NCBI RefSeq assembly: GCF_030386795.1
Contig: NZ_JANUQM010000008.1
Location: forward strand, 1 to 64,000
From: Streptomyces sp. S.PNR 29
Lineage (GTDB): Bacteria; Actinomycetota; Actinomycetes; Streptomycetales; Streptomycetaceae
Reading direction: 5' to 3'
DNA length: 64,000 nucleotides
Below the pieces are notes generated by a model, which saw only the letters and a program-made list of their open reading frames with translations, was not told the origin of the DNA and searched no databases. This document shows, one piece after another, positions 52,676 through 61,654 of this stretch. A program made the position numbers and the translations under genes. Within the stretch, counting starts at the first letter, position 1, and every line of letters starts with the position of its first letter.

Positions 52676-53710
52676 CTAAATATGCGAGTGCCTGAATTCC
52701 ATCAGGGGGTCGACGTGGATCTTGGGTCCGGGCCCGGCCTGCGGCGGCCGTCTGCCGGCCAGGACGTCGCCGACCTGGTCCAGCCCTACGGTCGCGGCGA
52801 CGAGGGGGCGGGGGTCGACGGATCCGTCGGCGTAGGCGCGAAGGGTGGCGTCCAGGCCGGGGGAGGCGGACAGGACGCCCACTGCGGTCACGTCCTTGAG
52901 AGCGAGCGCGCGGGTGTCGATCCGGCTGGGCTCGCCGGCCAGCCCGACGTACACGACCCGGCCGCCCGGCTCGACCGACTGGAGGGCCAGGTCGGGCAGA
53001 TGGGCGGCGTTCGAGGCGTCGACGACCGCGTCGAAGGGGAGGTCCGGCACGGAGTCCTCCGGCCACACGTGCTCGAAACCCAGGTCACGGGCGAAGGCGA
53101 GCGAACCCTCGGCGCGGCCCATCAGATGCACCTCCGCACCGGCGGCGCGGACGAACATCGCCACCAGCAGTCCGATGGTTCCCGGCCCCAGGACCAGGGC
53201 CCGGTCCCCGGGGCGCAGGCCGGCCGCCCGAGCGGCGCGCAGGGCGTTGCCGCCCGGCTCCACCAGCGCGCCGAGCACCGCGTCGACCGAGTCGGGCAGG
53301 AGATGCAGCGAGGAGACGGGAACGGCGAGTTGCTCCGCCAGCGCACCGGCGCGGCCCCCGCGGATGCCGACCTCCTGCCGTTGCTCGCACACGTGCTGGT
53401 GGCCCCGTCGGCAGCGGCGGCAGATGCCGCAGCCGAGCATGGTGTCGCCCATGACCCGCCTGCCGACCCAGGCGTGGTCGACACCGTCGCCGACCGCCGC
53501 CACGCGCCCGGCCCACTCGTGGCCCAGCCGCATCGGGTAGGCGGAGTGACCCTGGTGGAGATAGGCCATCGCGCCGGAGAAGAACTCCACGTCGGTGCCG
53601 CACACGCCGACCCGCTCGACGTCGACGACGACTTCGCCGGGCCCCGGCACCGGTGCGGGGACCTCCTGGACCGCGTACGTGCCGGGCGCCGTCAGCACGA
53701 ACGCACGCAT
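52676..53710 (-). CDS. Zinc-containing alcohol dehydrogenase family protein
   Basis: A 344-residue medium-chain dehydrogenase. GVCGTDVEFF and RLGHEWAGRV mark the catalytic zinc site, a Cys-rich run (CGICRRCRRGHQHVC) the structural zinc, and VLGPGTIGLLVA the NAD(P) site. Such enzymes with a neighbouring sugar-acid dehydratase and an IclR regulator often oxidise a sugar, sugar alcohol or sugar acid. The ATG at 53710 is well placed before the conserved start. It lies 300 bp downstream of the IclR gene in the same direction, and the three genes may belong to one carbohydrate pathway (inference). Confidence 0.88.
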   Translation of the reverse strand: MRAFVLTAPGTYAVQEVPAPVPGPGEVVVDVERVGVCGTDVEFFSGAMAYLHQGHSAYPMRLGHEWAGRVAAVGDGVDHAWVGRRVMGDTMLGCGICRRCRRGHQHVCEQRQEVGIRGGRAGALAEQLAVPVSSLHLLPDSVDAVLGALVEPGGNALRAARAAGLRPGDRALVLGPGTIGLLVAMFVRAAGAEVHLMGRAEGSLAFARDLGFEHVWPEDSVPDLPFDAVVDASNAAHLPDLALQSVEPGGRVVYVGLAGEPSRIDTRALALKDVTAVGVLSASPGLDATLRAYADGSVDPRPLVAATVGLDQVGDVLAGRRPPQAGPGPKIHVDPLMEFRHSHI

Positions 53711-54011
53711 GGCGCGGGCGGTCACCGCGGCCCGAGCGCGCACGGGCGGGGCCTGGCGCGGTCCTCGACGCCCGGCCCGGCGATGGACCGGGCGGCCGGC
53801 AGGGACGTGCTGCACACCGGCGAGCGTCCCGGCCCGCTGCTGGTGGCCGTCGGCGTGATGCCGCCCCACCGCCTCCGGGCGGACGAGCTGCGCGGAGCCC
53901 GCGGCACCGGCCGCACCCTCGGCGACCCACGCCGGGCCCGGCCCGTCGGTCTCCCGCAGCACCAGGGGCCGGTGACCGAGGTGCTGCGCGCCGACCGGGC
54001 GGTGCCCGTGG
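53711..54011. other. Gap without a supported gene
   Basis: About 300 bp between the alcohol dehydrogenase start and the IclR stop. Frames are open on both strands, but none shows a ribosome site together with convincing composition or a recognisable motif. It may hold a decayed gene or only a promoter for the dehydrogenase. Confidence 0.4.
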
Positions 54012-54836
54012 TCATCGGTGCGGCTCTCCCAGTGGTCCGAGCACGGCACGGATCTCGTCCAGCGCGCCGACCAGGGCGTGCAGCGGCGTCCGGTAGGCCA
54101 GCGCGCTGATGCTCACGGCACCGGACGGCGTCGTCGGTGAGGTCGCGTACACGGGCAGCGAGAGGCAGTTGACCCCGGGCTCGTTCTCCCCGTCGTCGAG
54201 GCCGTAGCCCCGTTCGCGGGTGGCCCGCAGTTCATGGTGCAGGGCGGCGGCCGTGCCCAGAGTCCGGGGCGTACGGCGTTCCAGGGGCGTGTCGCCGATC
54301 CACGCTTCGACCGCCTCACGCGTCGCCAACTCATGGGCGAGCAGCAGCTTTCCGACGCCGGTGGAGTGGGCGGGGTTGCGGCCGCCCACCGTCGAGGTCA
54401 GCCGGACCGCGCCGGTGGGCGGGTCGACCTTGGCGCGGTAGACCACCTCGCGTCCGTCGAGGACCGCGTAGTGCGAGGTCTCGCCGAACCGGTGGGCCAG
54501 CGCCTGCAGTACGGGACGGATGCGGAGGTGCTCGGGACGGGCCTCGTGATGGGCGAAGGCCATCCGGAGGAACTCGTCGCCGAGCACATAACGGCCGCGG
54601 ACGTCCTGGTCGGCCAGACCGGCCCGGCGCAGGGCCGCCAGCGCCCGGTGCACGGTCGGCTTCGGGCTGCCGATCACCCGGGTCAGCTCCTCCAGCCGCG
54701 CGCCGTCCGGATACCGCGCGAGCTGCTTGAGGACGGCGAGCACCCGGTCCGAGCCGACAAGCCGGCCGCCGTCGGCGCCTGTTGCGTCCTCCGTGCCGGG
54801 GGCTGTCGGCGCGTCGAACGTCTGCGTAAGCTTCAT
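54012..54836 (-). CDS. IclR-family transcriptional regulator
   Basis: A 274-residue regulator. A winged helix-turn-helix lies at about residues 28-85 (VLAVLKQLARYPDGARLEEL, PKPTVHRALAAL) and the IclR effector-binding domain follows (STGVGKLLLAH, GYGLDDGENEPGV). The ATG at 54836 is divergent from the dehydratase gene with only 50 bp between, where a palindromic site is found, so it most likely controls that gene and itself in response to a sugar-acid-type effector. Confidence 0.9.
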   Translation of the reverse strand: MKLTQTFDAPTAPGTEDATGADGGRLVGSDRVLAVLKQLARYPDGARLEELTRVIGSPKPTVHRALAALRRAGLADQDVRGRYVLGDEFLRMAFAHHEARPEHLRIRPVLQALAHRFGETSHYAVLDGREVVYRAKVDPPTGAVRLTSTVGGRNPAHSTGVGKLLLAHELATREAVEAWIGDTPLERRTPRTLGTAAALHHELRATRERGYGLDDGENEPGVNCLSLPVYATSPTTPSGAVSISALAYRTPLHALVGALDEIRAVLGPLGEPHR

Positions 54837-54840
54837 GATG

Positions 54841-54875
54841 TTCCGAAATGTAAACCGTCGTACCGGTTACCGGAA
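54841..54875. promoter_or_regulatory. Palindromic operator in the IclR/dehydratase intergenic region
   Basis: An imperfect palindrome with outer arms TTCCG (54841-54845) and CGGAA (54871-54875) and inner arms GTAAACCG and CGGTTAC. It fills most of the 50-bp divergent gap. IclR-type proteins often bind such sites next to their own gene, so this is the probable operator. Confidence 0.6.
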
Positions 54876-54886
54876 GGGGCTCCGGG

Positions 54887-56599
54887 GTGAGGCTCCGCAG
54901 CGCACAGTGGTACGCGGGTCAGGACCGCAACGCCTACATCCACCGCGCCTGGATGCGCCGCGGCGTGCCGGGTGACGCCTTCACCGGCCGGCCGCAGATC
55001 GCCATCGCCGACACCGCCTCGGACCTGATCCCGTGCAACGCGCATCTGACCGAAGTGGCCGCCTCGGTGCGCAATGGCGTGTACGAGGCGGGCGGCATCC
55101 CCCTGGACCTGCCCGTGGTGTCGCTGGGCGAGACACAGCTGCGGCCCACGGCCATGCTCTGGCGCAACATGGCGGCGATGGCCACGGAGGAGATGCTGCG
55201 GGCCAACCCCATCGACGGCGTCGTGCTCCTCGGCGGCTGCGACAAGACGATCCCGTCGCTGCTCATGGCCGCCGCCTCGGTGGACCTGCCCGCCGTCGTC
55301 GTGCCCGGCGGCCCGATGCTGACCGGCACCTTCCGCGGTGCGCCGCTGGGCTGCGGCACCGACGTGTGGCGGCTGTCGGAGGAGGTCCGGGCCGGCACGC
55401 TGTCCCAGGAGCAGTTCACCCGGTCGGAGTCGGCGATGATCCGCAGCCGTGGGCACTGCAACACCATGGGGACCGCCTCGACGATGGCGCTGGTCGCCGA
55501 GGCGCTGGGCACCGTCGTCCCCGGTGTGGCCGGCACACCCGCCCCCGACAGCCGTCTGCTGGAGGCCGCGCACCACACGGGCCGGCTGGCGGTCGACATG
55601 GTCGCCGCCGACCGGCGACCGGGAACCTTCCTGACCAAGGCGTCCTTCCACAACGCGATCGTGGCGCTGGCCGCCATCGGCGGCTCGACCAACGCGGTCG
55701 TCCACCTCCTGGCCATCGCGGGCCGGCTCGGCATCGACCTGTCGCTGGACGACTTCGACCGCATCGGCTCCCGCGTGCCGGTCCTCGTGGACCTCCAGCC
55801 GGCCGGGCGCTTCCTCATGGAGGACTTCCACCGCGCCGGCGGGCTGCCGGCCGTTCTGCGCGAGGTCCGCGACCTGCTCGACCCCGACGCGCTCACCGTC
55901 ACCGGCAAGCCGCTCACCGACTACCTCGACGACGCCGCCGTCTGGGACGAGGAGGTCATCCGCGCCCGTACGAACCCCCTGGTCGCCGAGGGCGGTATCG
56001 CCGTCCTGCGGGGCAACCTCGCACCCGACGGAGCCCTGATCAAACCGGCGGCTGCCTCCCCGCACCTGCTGCGCCACCGCGGCCGGGCCGTCGTCTTCGA
56101 CTCGATCGAGGACTTCCACGCCCGCATCGACGACCCCGCCCTCGACGTCGACGCCGACTCGGTGCTCGTCCTGCGCGGCTGCGGACCCAAGGGCTATCCC
56201 GGCATGCCCGAGGTGTCGAACATGCCGCTGCCGAGGAAACTCCTCGAACAGGGCGTCCGCGACATGGTCCGGGTCTGCGACGGCCGTATGAGCGGCACCG
56301 CCTACGGCACCGTCGTCCTGCACGTGGCCCCCGAAGCCGCGGCCGGCGGCCCCCTCGCCCTGGTGCGGACGGGGGACCTCGTCACCCTCGATGCCGAGGC
56401 CCGCCGTATCGACGTCGACGTACCCGCCGGTGAACTCGCCCGCAGAACCCCCGACGAGGCCACGGTCACCGGCTTCGCCAATCCCCGCCGCGGCTGGGAA
56501 CGGCTCTACGTCGACCACGTCCTGCAGGCCGACACCGGCGCCGACCTCGACTTCCTCGTCGGCTCCAGCGGCTCCGAGGTGAGCCGCGAATCGCACTGA
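54887..56599 (+). CDS. IlvD/Edd-family dehydratase (probably sugar-acid type)
   Basis: A 570-residue iron-sulfur dehydratase of the dihydroxy-acid/6-phosphogluconate dehydratase family. GGCDKTIPS carries a cluster cysteine, and RGHCNTMGTA another. CDGRMSGTAYGTVVLHVAPE is the C-terminal conserved block. Pairing with an IclR regulator and a nearby zinc dehydrogenase favours a pentonate or hexonate dehydratase over branched-chain amino-acid synthesis (inference). The start is GTG 54887. An inverted repeat after the stop may be a terminator. Confidence 0.9.
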   Translation: MRLRSAQWYAGQDRNAYIHRAWMRRGVPGDAFTGRPQIAIADTASDLIPCNAHLTEVAASVRNGVYEAGGIPLDLPVVSLGETQLRPTAMLWRNMAAMATEEMLRANPIDGVVLLGGCDKTIPSLLMAAASVDLPAVVVPGGPMLTGTFRGAPLGCGTDVWRLSEEVRAGTLSQEQFTRSESAMIRSRGHCNTMGTASTMALVAEALGTVVPGVAGTPAPDSRLLEAAHHTGRLAVDMVAADRRPGTFLTKASFHNAIVALAAIGGSTNAVVHLLAIAGRLGIDLSLDDFDRIGSRVPVLVDLQPAGRFLMEDFHRAGGLPAVLREVRDLLDPDALTVTGKPLTDYLDDAAVWDEEVIRARTNPLVAEGGIAVLRGNLAPDGALIKPAAASPHLLRHRGRAVVFDSIEDFHARIDDPALDVDADSVLVLRGCGPKGYPGMPEVSNMPLPRKLLEQGVRDMVRVCDGRMSGTAYGTVVLHVAPEAAAGGPLALVRTGDLVTLDAEARRIDVDVPAGELARRTPDEATVTGFANPRRGWERLYVDHVLQADTGADLDFLVGSSGSEVSRESH

Positions 56600-56620
56600 G
56601 TCAGCGGGGGCGCAGCACGT

Positions 56621-56668
56621 CGGGAGCCTCCGCGGGGCCGGCACGGTGCGGTCGAGGCGGGGCTCCCG
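56621..56668 (+). terminator. Possible terminator after the dehydratase gene
   Basis: An inverted repeat, CGGGAGCC (56621-56628) and GGCTCCCG (56661-56668), lies 22 nt after the stop. The loop is long (32 nt) and GC rich. There is no U-run, as is common in high-GC actinobacteria. Confidence 0.4.
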
Positions 56669-56766
56669 CCTGATGTGTTCTGGATCACGCGCCCTCGCTT
56701 GAGCCGCACCGGTTGATTTCCGTACCCGTGAACGGAGAACGCGTCCGGATGCGAGGATGAGGCGCC

Positions 56767-57441
56767 ATGAATGCAGGGTGGTGTTCTCGCGCGATACGGG
56801 CCGCGGTGTTCGCGGCCGTATGCGTGCTGCTCGCCGCCCTGGGACACGTCATGATGTCCGGCGCCCACGTGCCCGGTCGGACGCTGGCCGCAGGGCTCGG
56901 CGTGACCGGGGTGGTGGGCTGGGCCCTGGCGGGGCGTGAGCGGGGGCTCCCGCTGATCGTGTCCGTCGTGGTCGTCGCCCAGACCCTCCTGCACTCGGCG
57001 TTCTCCTTCGCGCAGTCGATGCCCGCGGGCACCATGGCGACCGGTGGCATGAGCCACGACATGGGGGCCATGAGCAGCGGGTCCCGGCACATGCACCACT
57101 CCATGGAGTCCATGGACTCCACGGGCTCCATGGACTCCATGGACGTGGGATACGCGGGCACGGGCGGCTTCTCGTCGTTCGGCATGTTCGGCGCCCACCT
57201 GCTGGCCGCACTGCTGTGCGGCCTGTGGCTGGCGTACGGGGAGCGGGCCGCCTTCCGCATCCTGCGGGCGGTGGCCGGACGGCTGGCCGCACCGCTGCGC
57301 CTGCTGCTCGCGCTTCCCGCGCCGCCGTCCCGGCCACGCCTCCCGCTGCGCCGCCGCGGCTCGGCCCGTGCGCCGCGCCTGCTGCTCCTCGTTCACTCGA
57401 TCATCTCCCGGGGACCGCCCGTGGGGACCGCTGTCGCCTGA
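56767..57441 (+). CDS. Met/His-rich membrane protein
   Basis: A 224-residue protein with about four membrane segments (about 10-30, 38-55, 60-80, 138-158). Between the third and fourth lies a loop very rich in Met, His, Ser and Asp (MSHDMGAMSSGSRHMHHSME) with repeated SMxSMD units. Such loops often bind copper or another soft metal. It is followed by an ECF sigma factor gene, a common pairing for metal-responsive membrane proteins (inference). The C-terminus is Arg/Pro-rich. Confidence 0.75.
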   Translation: MNAGWCSRAIRAAVFAAVCVLLAALGHVMMSGAHVPGRTLAAGLGVTGVVGWALAGRERGLPLIVSVVVVAQTLLHSAFSFAQSMPAGTMATGGMSHDMGAMSSGSRHMHHSMESMDSTGSMDSMDVGYAGTGGFSSFGMFGAHLLAALLCGLWLAYGERAAFRILRAVAGRLAAPLRLLLALPAPPSRPRLPLRRRGSARAPRLLLLVHSIISRGPPVGTAVA

Positions 57442-57454
57442 CGACAGCCGGTGC

Positions 57455-57519
57455 ACCCGAGGCGGCTCCGCATGCCCCTCGGGTCTCGGCCGTACGCCCG
57501 CGCAGGCGTCGTACGGCCG
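57455..57519 (+). terminator. Tandem hairpins between membrane-protein and sigma-factor genes
   Basis: Two perfect inverted repeats: ACCCGAGG/CCTCGGGT (57455-57462 and 57477-57484) and CGGCCGTACG/CGTACGGCCG (57487-57496 and 57510-57519). They follow the stop of the membrane protein and precede the sigma gene by about 80 nt. They could be a terminator, an attenuator or a protein-binding site. Confidence 0.5.
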
Positions 57520-57602
57520 TATCCCCACCACACCGGATCACGGACCGGCACGCCCTCGTGCGCCACCGGTCCGGATCCGGCATGACCCGAGAAGGACACC
57601 AG

Positions 57603-58226
57603 GTGATCTCTTCTGCCCCGCTCACGTCCCGCGACCGAGGCGATGAAGCAGGATCGGCCGACGAGGCGATAACCGCCTGGGCGCTCGCCGCCCGTGGCGG
57701 TGACGCGGTCGCCGTCGAGCGGTTCGTGCGCGCCCTGCACCGCGACGTCCTCCGCTATGTGGCACACCTGTGCGGCGACCCCCAGGCCGTGGACGACCTG
57801 GCCCAGGACACGTTCCTGCGGGCGCTCGGCAGCCTGCACCGCTTCGAGGGGCGGTCGTCGGCCCGCACCTGGCTGCTGGCCATCGCCCGCCGCGCGGTGA
57901 CCGACAGCCACCGGTACGCGGCGGCCCGGCCCCGCCTGCACGACGTGGCGGACTGGCGGCTGGCGATCGAGCTCGCCCAGCCGTGCGACCTGCCGGGCTT
58001 CGACGAGGGCGTCGCTCTCCTCGACCTGCTGGCCGCGCTGCCGGACGAGCGGCGGGAGGCGTTCGTCCTCACGCAGCTGCTCGGCCTGCCGTACGCGGAG
58101 GCGGCCGAGCTGAGCGACTGCCCGGTCGGCACGATCCGCTCCCGCGTGGCCCGCGCCCGCACGACGCTCATGGCACTGCTCACCGAGGCCGAGGCACCCA
58201 CCCCGGCCGCACTCGTGGCCGCCTGA
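57603..58226 (+). CDS. ECF-type RNA polymerase sigma factor
   Basis: A 207-residue ECF sigma factor with region 2 (VDDLAQDTFLRAL, then ARTWLLAIARR) and region 4 (LPDERREAFVLTQLLGLPYA, VGTIRSRVARAR). The GTG at 57603 is chosen because GAGAAGGA precedes it at good spacing; an in-frame ATG at 57582 would lie upstream of that site. No anti-sigma gene follows, but the Met/His-rich membrane protein directly upstream could take that role. The downstream gene is a phytase, 129 nt away. Confidence 0.9.
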   Translation: MISSAPLTSRDRGDEAGSADEAITAWALAARGGDAVAVERFVRALHRDVLRYVAHLCGDPQAVDDLAQDTFLRALGSLHRFEGRSSARTWLLAIARRAVTDSHRYAAARPRLHDVADWRLAIELAQPCDLPGFDEGVALLDLLAALPDERREAFVLTQLLGLPYAEAAELSDCPVGTIRSRVARARTTLMALLTEAEAPTPAALVAA

Positions 58227-58355
58227 ACGACCCACTCGTCGACCGGGTGTTCGTCTCCACGGCACCCGGTCTTCATGTCGGCGATCGCACGGTGTACGAC
58301 AGGCAAACCAAGATCAGCCGACGCTTCGTCAGTCTTTCGACCTGAGAGGTTTCGC

Positions 58356-59648
58356 ATGACCCGTCACTGGTCCAGCCGGATCAGCGTCCTGGCCCTCGCC
58401 ACGGCCCTCGCTCTCCTCACCCCGTTACCGGCGGCGGCCGGCAACGAGCCCCCGCCGGCCCTGACACCCCGCGCCGAGACGCCCGCCCTGCACGACGACG
58501 AGGCGGGCGGCAACGCCGACGCCGACGACCCCGCCATCTGGCGCAACACGGCCGACCCCGACCGCAGCCTCGTCGTCGCCACGGCCAAGGAGGGCGGGCT
58601 GCGCGTCTACGACCTCGCCGCGCGACTGGTGCAGTCGATCCCCGCTCCGCCCGGTCCCGGCGCCGGTGACGCGCCCGGCCGGTTCAACAACGTCGACCTC
58701 GTCCACGGCCTGAAGCTGACCGCCGGCCGAGCCGACGTCGCCGTCACCACCGACCGGGGCAACGACCGCCTCCGCTTCTACCGCATCGACCCGAACACGC
58801 CCGGCCGCCCCCTCTCGGACATCACCGACCCGTCCGCCGTCCCGGTGTTCTCCGCCGGCCAGGCCGAGATCAACGACCAGCGCACCGCCTACGGCCTGGC
58901 CACCTGGACGGACCGGGCGACCGGTCGCTCCTACGCCCTGGTCAGCCGGCGGGAACGCACCAGGATCGCCCTGCTCGAACTGACCCCGACCGCAGGCGGC
59001 AAGGTCGCCTACCGGAAGATCCGCACGCTGGACCTGCCCTCGTCCTTCCGGCTGCCCGACGGCTCGTCCTGGTCCCCGTGCGCCGAACCCGGCGAACTGC
59101 CCCAGGTCGAGGGCATGGTCGTCGACCCGGACAACGGCGTGTTGTACGCAGGTCAGGAGGACGTGGGGATCTGGCGTCTGCGCGCCGACCTCACCGCCGC
59201 GCCCGAACTGGTCGACACCGTCCGTGAATACGGCGTCCCGGCCACCTACGACGACGCGACCGAGGAGTGCGTGGCCGGCGACGACCCCGGTTACGGCGGA
59301 ACGCATCTGTCCGCCGACGTCGAGGGACTCACGTTCGTCACCGAGTCCGGCGGCGACGGCTATCTCCTCGCCTCCAGCCAGGGCGACAACACGTTCGCCG
59401 CATACGACCGGGAGCTGAAGGACGACAACGAGTACGAGGGCGGTTTCCGCGTCACCGCCGCCTCGGCGACACTCGACGGCTCCGAGGAGTGCGACGGCGC
59501 CGCGGCGCTCGGCAAGCCACTGGGTGCCAGGTACCCCAACGGTCTTCTCGTCGTCCAGGACGGCCACGACACGCCCGGCGACGAGGAGCGGGCCGCCACG
59601 GGCTTCAAGTTCGTCGACCTCGGCGACGTCGTCGAGACCCTGGACTAG
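58356..59648 (+). CDS. Secreted beta-propeller phytase (3-phytase family)
   Basis: A 430-residue secreted enzyme. A signal peptide (residues 1-28, ending PAAAG) precedes the propeller. NADADDPAIW, GLRVYDLAARL, AVTTDRGNDRLRFY, QVEGMVVDPDNGVLYAGQED and ASSQGDNTFAAYDR are typical of calcium-dependent beta-propeller phytases, which release phosphate from phytate. Leu24 is a TTA codon (58425-58427). The ATG at 58356 follows TGAGAGG. The stop codon TAG is the first three bases of a 187-bp inverted-repeat element, so the original 3' end may have been changed by insertion, although the sequence appears complete. Confidence 0.92.
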   Translation: MTRHWSSRISVLALATALALLTPLPAAAGNEPPPALTPRAETPALHDDEAGGNADADDPAIWRNTADPDRSLVVATAKEGGLRVYDLAARLVQSIPAPPGPGAGDAPGRFNNVDLVHGLKLTAGRADVAVTTDRGNDRLRFYRIDPNTPGRPLSDITDPSAVPVFSAGQAEINDQRTAYGLATWTDRATGRSYALVSRRERTRIALLELTPTAGGKVAYRKIRTLDLPSSFRLPDGSSWSPCAEPGELPQVEGMVVDPDNGVLYAGQEDVGIWRLRADLTAAPELVDTVREYGVPATYDDATEECVAGDDPGYGGTHLSADVEGLTFVTESGGDGYLLASSQGDNTFAAYDRELKDDNEYEGGFRVTAASATLDGSEECDGAAALGKPLGARYPNGLLVVQDGHDTPGDEERAATGFKFVDLGDVVETLD

Positions 59649-59832
59649 GCCCTGTCGTTTGGATCATCCCGGCGTCGCAGGGTCTGGTGCGCACATCTGC
59701 GGCGTTGTCGTCAGTTGCCAACGCTCCGCGTTGGCGCCCTCCTCCGCCTTGCAGCTGCACGCACCAGACCCCGTTCGGGTCGGCGGGAAGGCGCCGTGAC
59801 TGCAGCCGGCCTGATCCAAACGACAGGGCCTA
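59646..59832. mobile_element. MITE-like element with perfect terminal inverted repeats
   Basis: A 187-bp element bounded by TA on both sides, with perfect 19-bp terminal inverted repeats beginning GGCCCTGTCGTTTGGATCA just inside. It carries no transposase gene. A TA flank fits a 2-bp target duplication such as that of IS630/Tc1-type elements, but the parent family was not identified. It abuts the phytase gene, whose stop codon lies at its left edge. The rest of the gap to 60058 shows nothing else supported. Confidence 0.8.
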
Positions 59833-60058
59833 GGCGGCTCGGCCGGCCGAGTGGTGCGCCGCGGTGTGGTGTCCGTACTCCCTCATCACCGGAAGCCGGC
59901 ACCGCGGCACGGGCTCCGAGTCTCCACGCTTCGGGCAGAGAAACCCCACAGTCGCCCATTCGGGCGAGTGCCCGCTCAAAGGAGTGCCTGCGTGGTCGTT
60001 TCCGGCATGGGCCCGGGGGAACCCGCAGAACCCTCGACAGCGGACCGGAGGTGCGGAG

Positions 60059-60319
60059 ATGACCGGCCAGCAGGAGCCGAGGAAGGATCCCCGGAAGGAT
60101 AGGTACACACGGGCGCGCAACGACGAGGAGCCGGGTGCGCACTCGGGCGCCGAGAGCCAGGCGCAGGAACGCACCATACGCGGCACGGCCAGCGCGAAAG
60201 AGGGCTACCAGCCGGAGCGCGGTACGACGGCGGGCAAGCCGCTGGAGGGTGTCGAGAAGAAGGAGGCCCGGCGGGAGCCGAGTCCGGACGAGGGTGAGGG
60301 GGAGGCCGGCGCCGGCTGA
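60059..60319 (+). CDS. Small, highly hydrophilic protein
   Basis: An 86-residue protein rich in Glu, Arg, Lys, Gly and Pro with almost no hydrophobic residues, so it is probably disordered. The ATG at 60059 follows GGAGG (60046-60050). Glu/Arg-rich proteins of this kind occur as stress or DNA-associated proteins in actinomycetes, but nothing specific can be said. It converges on the M20 gene, with 16 nt between stops. Confidence 0.6.
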   Translation: MTGQQEPRKDPRKDRYTRARNDEEPGAHSGAESQAQERTIRGTASAKEGYQPERGTTAGKPLEGVEKKEARREPSPDEGEGEAGAG

Positions 60320-60335
60320 CGGACCGCCTCCGCTC

Positions 60336-61520
60336 TCACCCTCCGACCGCCTCACCGTGCCGCGCCCACGCCTCCTCGCGCAGGCCCGCGCACAGCAGCA
60401 CGTCGGCGGCGGTGCACGCCAGCGCCTCCGTCGCGGCCGTCAACACGTCCCGGGCCCGCTCGGAGGCGGCGGCCTCGGCGAACTCGGGTGTGTGGTCGGA
60501 ACCGTCCTCGTCCATGATCGCCACGAACGGGTGGATGGCGGGGACCCGCGCGCTCACGTTGCCGATGTCCGACGACCCCAGGTACACGCCCGGGACCGGC
60601 GGCGTGAGCGTGATCCCGGCCCGGGACAGGTGTTCCGCGAACCGGTCGGAGAGCACACCGCTGTCGCGGAAATGGTCGTAGCGCACCGTGGCACGCTCCA
60701 CCTCGGCCCTGGTGCCGGTGGCTCGGGCGACCCCCTCGGCGCACTCGCGCAGCTGCCCGATCAGGTCCTCCAGCGCCGGGGTGGTGGCCGCCCGTAGCCC
60801 GAACAGTCCCTCGGCGTACTCCGGGACAATGTTGGTGGCCGTGCCGCCGTGGGTGACGATGCCCTGCACATGAGAGGCCTCCGGCAGGCGACGGCCCAGC
60901 ACGGCCAGGACGTTGAACAGCTCGACGAGGGCGGCCAGCGCGTCGATGCCCTCGGTCGGGTTGCCCGTGGGGTGGGCGGCGCGCCCGTGGAAGGCCACCC
61001 GGTACTGCACCTGCGCGGTCAGCGGCGCCCGCCGCCAGTTGTACACCCCGGGGTGGAACATCAGCGCCGCGTCGACGTCGTCGAACACCCCGGCGTCCGC
61101 CTCGACGGCCTTTCCGCCACCGCCTTCCTCGGCGGGACTGCCCACGGCCGTCACGCACCCGGCGGAACCGCCCAGCACGGTGTGCACAGCGAGCGCCGCT
61201 CCGAGGCCCGCCGCCGCGATGAGATGGTGGCCGCAGGCGTGCCCGAGCCCCGGCAGGGCGTCGTACTCCAGCAACAGCGCCACGGTGGGGCGGCCGTGGC
61301 CCGAGCGGGCCGTGAACGCGGTCGGCATGCCCGCCACTCCTCGCCGCACCGAGAAACCCGCGCGTTGCAGCTCGCCGGTCAGCAGGGCCGCCGCCCGGTG
61401 CTCGGCGAAGGCGTACTCGGGGTCGGCGTGCAGCCGCCGGGCGATGGACCACAGTGCACCGGCCCGGTCGGCCACCTCCTTGCGGAGGTCCTGATGGACG
61501 TCGTCGAGCGTGCGGGCCAC
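60336..61520 (-). CDS. M20-family amidohydrolase/peptidase
   Basis: A 394-residue zinc-dependent hydrolase of the M20 family. LLLEYDALPGLGHACGHHL holds the metal ligands, GSPAEEGGGGK the catalytic glutamate region, and the small dimerisation domain follows (about 175-290; FHGRAAHPTGNP). The pattern resembles the aminobenzoyl-glutamate/PM20D2-like group that cleaves N-acyl or peptide amide bonds. The GTG at 61520 follows GAGGAGG. It is followed on the opposite strand by the small hydrophilic gene. Confidence 0.9.
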   Translation of the reverse strand: MARTLDDVHQDLRKEVADRAGALWSIARRLHADPEYAFAEHRAAALLTGELQRAGFSVRRGVAGMPTAFTARSGHGRPTVALLLEYDALPGLGHACGHHLIAAAGLGAALAVHTVLGGSAGCVTAVGSPAEEGGGGKAVEADAGVFDDVDAALMFHPGVYNWRRAPLTAQVQYRVAFHGRAAHPTGNPTEGIDALAALVELFNVLAVLGRRLPEASHVQGIVTHGGTATNIVPEYAEGLFGLRAATTPALEDLIGQLRECAEGVARATGTRAEVERATVRYDHFRDSGVLSDRFAEHLSRAGITLTPPVPGVYLGSSDIGNVSARVPAIHPFVAIMDEDGSDHTPEFAEAAASERARDVLTAATEALACTAADVLLCAGLREEAWARHGEAVGG

Positions 61521-61654
61521 GCGGCCTCCTCGGCGTCGGGTACGGGTGTCCGTGACCGACCGGGTTCCACCGTGGGGTCCCACGACACCCTGGCGGTGAC
61601 CTGACACCTTCCGGTGCGGAGCGGAGCCCCCGCACCGGAAACGCCGTACGGTTC

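Noticed and set aside
52562..54109. A 515-codon + strand frame opposite the zinc alcohol dehydrogenase.
   Set aside because: The minus strand holds all zinc and NAD motifs of the dehydrogenase; the + frame is Gly/Arg/Ala-rich with no domain.
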